DNA from: Candidatus Fermentithermobacillaceae bacterium
Lineage (GTDB): Bacteria > Bacillota > Sulfobacillia > Fermentithermobacillales > Fermentithermobacillaceae
Assembly (NCBI GenBank): GCA_012842105.1
Contig: DUTL01000058.1
Coordinates: 1-9,462 of the forward strand
Direction: 5' to 3'
Length of the DNA stretch: 9,462 nt
Shown here piece after piece: positions 5,057 to 9,462 of this stretch. Each line of letters begins with the position of its first letter. Position 1 is the stretch's first letter. The notes below the pieces were generated by a model, which saw nothing but the letters and a program-made list of their open reading frames with translations, did not search any database and had not been told where the DNA came from. The position numbers and the translations under genes are program-made.

Positions 5057-6541
5057 GTGTTGAGTGCGGCAATGCAAATGGATGAAACTTGTTTGAACAC
5101 GGATAAACCTCATTCCGGCCCGCCACCCGCCAGGAGGCGGGTGAACAGAGGATTAACTGTGCCGGATGTATCTGAAGCCGGGGGTAAGAAACTCCGGCGG
5201 CGTAAACTTAACAAAAGAGCCATATACATAACAATTGGAGTGCTGGCAGCACTTTTGATTATTGTCGTAGCCAATGGCAACCGTGCGAAACTTTTCGCGG
5301 TCATAGTCGACGGCGAAACGGTTGGATATACAGACGACAAATCCCTCGCAGGCAAAATGGTGAGCAGGCTTTCAGAGGAAGAATCATTCAGGATTGGCGC
5401 AGAGGCAATGCCTTCAGTTGAAGTAGATTGCCAGAAAGTCAAATGGGAAAAGGGCCTGGAGGTAATTGATCCAGATGACCTGGGGGAGATTCTTAAAGAG
5501 AGAATCGAGTTCATTGCCTCGGGCTATGTAATCTGCATAGACGGGCAGGACGTAGTAGCTTTGTGTTCAGAGGAAGCGGCGAGAGGGGCATTGGCCGACC
5601 TTCGAACCAATTACATAAACAGTATTGTAGTAGCCGGACATGCCACTGTTGAAGAAGTCTTGATAAAAGAGAAAATCGACATAGTTAAACAAGAGGTTCC
5701 CACGTCGCTGTTCCGGAGCAGGGAAGAGGCAGAGAAGATCCTTGCCCGGGGCACGGATAAGATGCTCAACTACATAGTTCAGCGCGGAGACAGCTTGTGG
5801 GCTATTGCTCAGGCCAACCACATGACTGTTGAAGATCTGAGAAAGGCAAACCCGGAGATCAATGGTGACTTGATCAAAGAGGGCGAGAACCTCAACCTGG
5901 TCGTGCCTGATCCTTACGTAACCCTGTCTAGCCGTGAGACGGTAACGTATACAGTTTCCATTCCATTTTCCGTACAGGTAACCCACGATTCCTCTATGTG
6001 GCCATGGCAGGAGACAGTCACACAAGAGGGTAAGAGCGGCCAGAAAGAAGTTACTGAGCAAATTTCAAGGGAAAATGGCAAAGAGGTTTCAAGAACCAAA
6101 CTTTCTGAGAAAATCATTTCTTATCCTGTAACCAAGAAAATCACAAGGGGCAACAAGCAAGTGCCTGAAATGGGTTCAGGTGAAATGGTTTGGCCTGTAC
6201 AGGGCACAATTACTTCTAAGTTCGGGTGGCGTTGGGGTTCATTCCACAGGGGAGTCGACATTGGAGCTTCAACCGGCACTGCCGTGAAAGCGGCAGATTC
6301 CGGTATGGTGACCTTTGTGGGTTGGAACGGCGGCTACGGAAATCTCGTCAAGATAGATCACGGTGGGAAGCAAACCTGGTATGCTCACTTGTCTAAGTTT
6401 GCAGTATCTACAGGGCAAGAGGTAAGTAAAGGCGACGTTGTCGGGTATATAGGCAGCACAGGCATCTCTTCAGGGCCACATCTCCATTTTGAGGTCCATG
6501 TTGATGGCGTTGCCAAAGACCCGTTAAGTTTCTATAAATAA
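5057..6541 (+). CDS. Membrane-anchored peptidoglycan endopeptidase with LysM, G5 and M23 domains
   Basis: Predicted cell-wall hydrolase of 494 residues. Order: a basic cytoplasmic tail with RRRK-type clusters (1-54), one transmembrane helix (about 55-72), an extracytoplasmic region of unclear fold (75-235), LysM (about 238-284, YIVQRGDSLWAIAQANHMT, peptidoglycan binding), G5 (about 290-366, with VTQEGKSGQKEVTEQISREN and NGKEVSR) and a C-terminal M23 domain (about 379-491). The M23 site is complete: H397 and D401 in HRGVD, H444 in YAHLS, and H475 and H477 in GPHLHFEV. The start is uncertain: GTG 5057 (GGGAG 11 nt upstream), TTG 5060, or ATG 5072 or 5078; an in-frame stop at 5021 excludes anything further upstream. 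This arrangement is common in Clostridia and acts in wall remodelling. It is likely driven by the promoter at 4595-4622 through a long leader. murA follows after 56 bp. Confidence 0.92.
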   Translation: MLSAAMQMDETCLNTDKPHSGPPPARRRVNRGLTVPDVSEAGGKKLRRRKLNKRAIYITIGVLAALLIIVVANGNRAKLFAVIVDGETVGYTDDKSLAGKMVSRLSEEESFRIGAEAMPSVEVDCQKVKWEKGLEVIDPDDLGEILKERIEFIASGYVICIDGQDVVALCSEEAARGALADLRTNYINSIVVAGHATVEEVLIKEKIDIVKQEVPTSLFRSREEAEKILARGTDKMLNYIVQRGDSLWAIAQANHMTVEDLRKANPEINGDLIKEGENLNLVVPDPYVTLSSRETVTYTVSIPFSVQVTHDSSMWPWQETVTQEGKSGQKEVTEQISRENGKEVSRTKLSEKIISYPVTKKITRGNKQVPEMGSGEMVWPVQGTITSKFGWRWGSFHRGVDIGASTGTAVKAADSGMVTFVGWNGGYGNLVKIDHGGKQTWYAHLSKFAVSTGQEVSKGDVVGYIGSTGISSGPHLHFEVHVDGVAKDPLSFYK

Positions 6542-6597
6542 ACCAGCTATTGTAAGACAGAATGCCGGTATAGCAGGATAATTGGGAGAATGAAACC

Positions 6598-7851
6598 ATG
6601 GCAAGGCTCGTAATTGAAGGAAGAAGAAAACTAACAGGCAAAGTGAGAATCGGAGGTTCCAAGAATTCCTCGGTAGCCATAATACCGGCGGCCCTTCTTG
6701 GTGAAGGCCCGTCTACATTGGAAAATGTTCCTGCTATACTTGATGTGAAAGTGTTTGCCCAGATCCTTAAGGATCTGGGCGCACTTGTTTCTTTGAACAA
6801 GAACACAATGACAGTCTCTCCCAATGGTTTTACGTCTCATATTGCCCCGTACGACCTGGTACGAAAGCTCAGGGCTTCTTATTATCTTATGGGAGTGCTT
6901 CTGGCCAAGTTTGGCAAGGCAGAGGTTGGGCTTCCGGGCGGGTGCGATATCGGCCCAAGGCCTATAGATCAACACCTGAAGGGGTTTAGGGCCCTGGGTG
7001 CGGATGCCTCTGTAGAAGGCGGGGTTGTACGGCTCTATGCAAGCAAACTGGTAGGCGCTCCGGTGTACCTCGACATACCGAGCGTGGGAGCTACTATCAA
7101 CATTATGCTTGCAGCTTGTATGGCTGAGGGCACTACCCTTATCGAGAATGCCGCCAAAGAGCCACACGTGGTGGATCTGGCCAATTGCCTGAACTCCATG
7201 GGAGCCAGGATCAATGGAGCCGGCACTGATATTATCAGGATTAGGGGAGTCAAAACCTTAAAGGGGACTTGCCATTCAATTATTCCCGATGACATAGAAA
7301 CCGCCACTTATATGATGGCAGCAGTAGCTACAGGCGGCGACATTGAAATATGCGGCGTCATAACAAAGCACCTTGAACCTGTAGTGGCGAAACTTAAAGA
7401 AGCAGGGGCCTTGATTGAGCAAAACGGAGATTTCATCAAGGTTGTCGGCCCCGAGCGGCCCAAACCGGTGAACGTAAAAACCCTGCCGTACCCGGGTTTT
7501 CCAACTGATGCCCAGCAACCGCTTACTGCGGTTCTTACGCGGGCACGGGGCGTGAGCGTTGTTCAGGAATCGATGTACGATAACAGGCTCGGATATGTAG
7601 GTGAACTTGTCAAGATGGGGGCAAACATCAAAGTCCAGGGCAAAACCGCAGTCATAGAGGGGGCTCCCAGGCTTGTAGGATCTCCTGTAAGGGCAACTGA
7701 CCTGAGGGCAGGGGCCAGCCTGGTAGTGGCCGGGTTGTCTGCTGCGGGCACTACGGAAATATACGGGCTTGAGATTATTGAAAGAGGCTATGAGTCAGTC
7801 GTGGATAAGCTCAAGACTCTTGGTGCTTGTATCGAGCGTATAGAGGATTGA
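6598..7851 (+). CDS. murA: UDP-N-acetylglucosamine 1-carboxyvinyltransferase, MurZ-type
   Basis: Cytoplasmic enzyme for the first committed step of peptidoglycan synthesis: transfer of enolpyruvate from phosphoenolpyruvate to UDP-GlcNAc. It is the target of fosfomycin. The 417-residue product has the usual length. K22 and N23 lie in GGSKNSSV, where most MurA proteins have GAKN; the catalytic cysteine C116 lies in LPGGCDIGPRPIDQH, so fosfomycin binding is not lost through a Cys-to-Asp change. Further signatures are KLRASYYLMG, SVGATINIMLAA, ENAAKEPHVVDLA, YPGFPTDAQQP and DLRAGASLVVAGL. These long matches resemble B. subtilis MurZ (MurAB) more than its MurAA, so a second paralogue elsewhere is likely; that is inference. 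GGGAG (6584-6588) is 9 nt before the ATG. It follows the LysM/G5/M23 gene closely and may share its transcript; no promoter is visible between them. Confidence 0.96.
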   Translation: MARLVIEGRRKLTGKVRIGGSKNSSVAIIPAALLGEGPSTLENVPAILDVKVFAQILKDLGALVSLNKNTMTVSPNGFTSHIAPYDLVRKLRASYYLMGVLLAKFGKAEVGLPGGCDIGPRPIDQHLKGFRALGADASVEGGVVRLYASKLVGAPVYLDIPSVGATINIMLAACMAEGTTLIENAAKEPHVVDLANCLNSMGARINGAGTDIIRIRGVKTLKGTCHSIIPDDIETATYMMAAVATGGDIEICGVITKHLEPVVAKLKEAGALIEQNGDFIKVVGPERPKPVNVKTLPYPGFPTDAQQPLTAVLTRARGVSVVQESMYDNRLGYVGELVKMGANIKVQGKTAVIEGAPRLVGSPVRATDLRAGASLVVAGLSAAGTTEIYGLEIIERGYESVVDKLKTLGACIERIED

Positions 7852-7894
7852 CTCTTTGAGAATTAACTCCTGAAACCATTTTGTATGCCACTCA

Positions 7895-7915
7895 TTGAAC
7901 ATGACTTTGAACATG
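7895..7915. repeat. Tandem TTGAACATG repeat
   Basis: TTGAACATG at 7895-7903 recurs at 7907-7915, exactly 12 bp apart. The core GAACAT at 12-bp spacing is the same as on the reverse strand at 4523-4546. Confidence 0.45.
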
Positions 7916-7924
7916 GGCTGCGTT

Positions 7925-7964
7925 CCGGCTCATTCATGTCTGCTGCAGCAGGCCGGCTGATTCA
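7925..7964. repeat. Pair of CCGGCT(C/G)ATTCA repeats around a 12-bp palindrome
   Basis: CCGGCTCATTCA (7925-7936) and CCGGCTGATTCA (7953-7964) differ at one base and flank the perfect palindrome CTGCTGCAGCAG (7940-7951). CCGGC and GCCGG could also close a hairpin over the palindrome. Confidence 0.4.
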
Positions 7965-8029
7965 CACCTGTGCCGGATAACCTTCCAACCGGTTTTGCCA
8001 CTTTGCCTACCTAATCCCTCGATGGGATA

Positions 8030-8035
8030 TATAAT
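8030..8035 (+). promoter_or_regulatory. Possible -10 element for htrA
   Basis: A perfect TATAAT, but no -35 at 16-18 bp; the nearest TTGCCT (8003-8008) is 21 bp away. It might need an activator, perhaps acting through the repeats just upstream. Weak call. Confidence 0.3.
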
Positions 8036-8175
8036 AGTGTTAGGTACAATACAGGCTACAATCCGGGAGGTTGAGCTTTCGGCCAGGCACGAGGCCATAA
8101 TTGGGCGTTCCATGGCAAGCGTGCCGGTAAGTGGACAACATAGAAGCATAATCTCTGCGTTTTGGGGGTGGGGTT

Positions 8176-9369
8176 TTGGATATTGAACCTTATGAAAACC
8201 ACAACTTTAACGGGCCGAAGTCAAAGAAACCTAGATTATGGTCCTACCTCTTGGTAGGGCTGGTAGGCGCTGTTATCGGAGGTTTGCTCACAGCAACTGT
8301 AGTGCCCCAGATCATAATCGGAAGAATGGACGCGCTGCAGATCTCGGTGCCGTCTTCCATGGCTGCTCTTGGAGGGGAAAATTCTTACTCAAGCCTCAGG
8401 TCCGCCGGTTATGTACCTTCCGGCGATCCCTGGCAAGTGGTGGTTGATGCAGCTGAAAATGTGAGCCCGGCGGTTGTCGGTATAGTCAACAGCAGGGCAC
8501 TCTACGATATTCTCGGCCGGGAATATGTTAGAGACACATCAGGCTCGGGTGTAATAATTACAAGCGATGGATATATCGTCACCAACAACCATGTGGTATC
8601 AGGAGACTCCCGGAAGCTTGCGGTATTGCTTGCAGACGGGCGCACAATGGATGCGAAGATAGTTGGGACAGATCCGGCCACTGACCTTGCAGTGGTCAAG
8701 ATTGAAGGTTCGGGCTTTCCCACAGCCGTTTTCGGCGACTCAGACAGCCTGAAGCCAGGGCAGTTGGCTATTGCAATTGGCAATCCTTTGGGCATGGAGT
8801 TTAACAGGTCGGTTACAGTTGGTGTGATTTCAGGCCTGGACAGGGTGCTCAGGATCGGTGACGGGTATATGCGCCTCATTCAGACCGATGCAGTTATCAA
8901 CCCCGGCAACAGCGGCGGCCCTCTAATAAACGGCGATGCACAGGTGATCGGGCTGAACTCAGCAAAACTCGATGTGCCTGCTGTAGAGGGCATGGGTTTT
9001 GCCATCCCCTCAAACCAGGTTAAGCGCATAGTTACAGAAATCATGGAGACAGGCAAGGTTCGCAGGGCTTTTGCAGGATTAAGCCTTATGGACCGCACGG
9101 AAGCCAAACTGTACAAGCCTAACCTCAAGATTGACCGGGGAATTTATGTATACGATGTAGTTTCCGGCGGGCCTGCATCTAAAGCGGGAGTTCGCAAGGG
9201 GGATGCCATCATTGAATTTGGAGGCCGTACCGTAAATGATCTGGCCACGTTTGTGGCCCTGATATCTGAGCAATCCCCCGGGGATAGCGTTAAGGTCAAG
9301 GTTCTCAGAGACGGGCAGGAGCTGGGATTTGACGTAACCTTGATTGAAGCGCCTTCAGACAACCGCTGA
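8176..9369 (+). CDS. htrA: HtrA/DegP-like membrane-anchored serine protease with one PDZ domain
   Basis: Predicted envelope quality-control protease that degrades misfolded extracytoplasmic proteins. The 397-residue product has a short cytoplasmic tail with KSKKPR, one transmembrane helix (about 24-48), a linker, a trypsin-fold domain (about 85-290) and a single PDZ domain (about 297-392). The catalytic triad is complete: H139 in TNNHVV, D170 in ATDLAVVK and S246 in GNSGGPL. The layout equals Bacillus HtrA/HtrB/YyxA (HtrC). YyxA ends the walRK operon in Bacillus, just before rlmH; neither partner is visible here. The TTG start is supported by GGGGGTGGGG (8164-8173), and no nearby ATG fits the frame. 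Preceded by a 324-bp gap, so it probably has its own regulation. Confidence 0.94.
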   Translation: MDIEPYENHNFNGPKSKKPRLWSYLLVGLVGAVIGGLLTATVVPQIIIGRMDALQISVPSSMAALGGENSYSSLRSAGYVPSGDPWQVVVDAAENVSPAVVGIVNSRALYDILGREYVRDTSGSGVIITSDGYIVTNNHVVSGDSRKLAVLLADGRTMDAKIVGTDPATDLAVVKIEGSGFPTAVFGDSDSLKPGQLAIAIGNPLGMEFNRSVTVGVISGLDRVLRIGDGYMRLIQTDAVINPGNSGGPLINGDAQVIGLNSAKLDVPAVEGMGFAIPSNQVKRIVTEIMETGKVRRAFAGLSLMDRTEAKLYKPNLKIDRGIYVYDVVSGGPASKAGVRKGDAIIEFGGRTVNDLATFVALISEQSPGDSVKVKVLRDGQELGFDVTLIEAPSDNR

Positions 9370-9462
9370 TAAAGAGAATCTGAATGCAGTGCAAGTGTGC
9401 AGGAATATAGCAAGCGGCTGCGTATTGTGTTTATGTTATGCACAGTTAAGCACACGGCAGCC
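9370..9462. other. End of window downstream of htrA
   Basis: No gene start is recognised. An imperfect hairpin is possible (CTGC near 9420 with GCAG near 9458, and GTGT with ACAC inside), but no T-run is visible before the window ends, so a terminator cannot be called. Confidence 0.4.

Larger units (their letters stand above)
7852..8175. other. 324-bp intergenic region upstream of htrA
   Basis: No convincing gene. A 63-codon forward frame from about 7995 lacks a ribosome binding site and overlaps htrA. The region holds two TTGAACATG repeats, two CCGGCT(C/G)ATTCA repeats, a 12-bp palindrome, a TATAAT without a good -35 (8030-8035) and a GGGAGG (8065-8070) followed by no usable start. The murA end shows no clear intrinsic terminator. 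Confidence 0.55.

Noticed and set aside
7995..8186. 63-codon forward frame upstream of htrA
   Set aside because: No Shine-Dalgarno site, overlaps the htrA start and covers the candidate -10 and repeats; no recognisable protein.
1..9462. CRISPR arrays, insertion sequences, integrases, prophage or defence genes
   Set aside because: No regularly spaced repeats, transposase motifs or foreign-looking genes; all coding genes are conserved chromosomal families.

Overview
The window looks like a chromosomal segment of a spore-forming member of the Firmicutes, probably of clostridial type and of moderate G+C. Three things point there: a large Bacillus/Clostridia-type SRP RNA directly upstream of dnaX; the gene order dnaX-ybaB-recR-yaaL-bofA, which is the order around the Bacillus subtilis origin; and a BofA protein, which is known only from endospore formers. 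Non-ATG starts (TTG for dnaX, bofA and htrA, GTG for the LysM/M23 gene) and strong purine-rich ribosome binding sites also fit. No species can be named from the sequence alone.

Layout. Positions 1-207 hold the 3' three quarters of the SRP RNA; its 5' end lies outside the window. Positions 265-3532 are a tightly packed forward block: dnaX (DNA polymerase III tau/gamma), ybaB (nucleoid-associated protein), recR (recombination mediator), a YaaL-like DUF2508 protein, and bofA (inhibitor of pro-sigma-K processing). A sigma-E-like box sits in the recR-yaaL gap and could let the mother cell transcribe yaaL-bofA apart from the replication/repair genes. Positions 3595-4371 hold, on the reverse strand and convergent to bofA, a membrane-anchored M23 metallopeptidase with an intact zinc site. 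Next come about 685 bp without a gene. They contain a 12-bp-spaced tandem repeat, a near-consensus sigma-A promoter (TTGATA-16-TATAAT) and a roughly 430-nt potentially structured leader. The leader runs into a second, larger M23 peptidase with transmembrane, LysM and G5 domains (5057-6541). This is followed by a MurZ-type UDP-GlcNAc enolpyruvyl transferase (6598-7851), a 324-bp gap rich in short repeats, and a membrane-anchored HtrA/DegP-like serine protease with one PDZ domain (8176-9369). The last 93 bases hold no recognisable gene.

Function. The left half combines replication and repair housekeeping with a sporulation checkpoint gene. The right half is about the cell envelope: two peptidoglycan endopeptidases, the first committed enzyme of peptidoglycan synthesis, and an envelope protease. 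All coding genes belong to known families; no wholly new system was found. The points most worth checking are the long leader of the LysM/G5/M23 gene, the sigma-E-like boxes at bofA and at the neighbouring M23 gene, and a shared tandem GAACAT motif upstream of two envelope genes.
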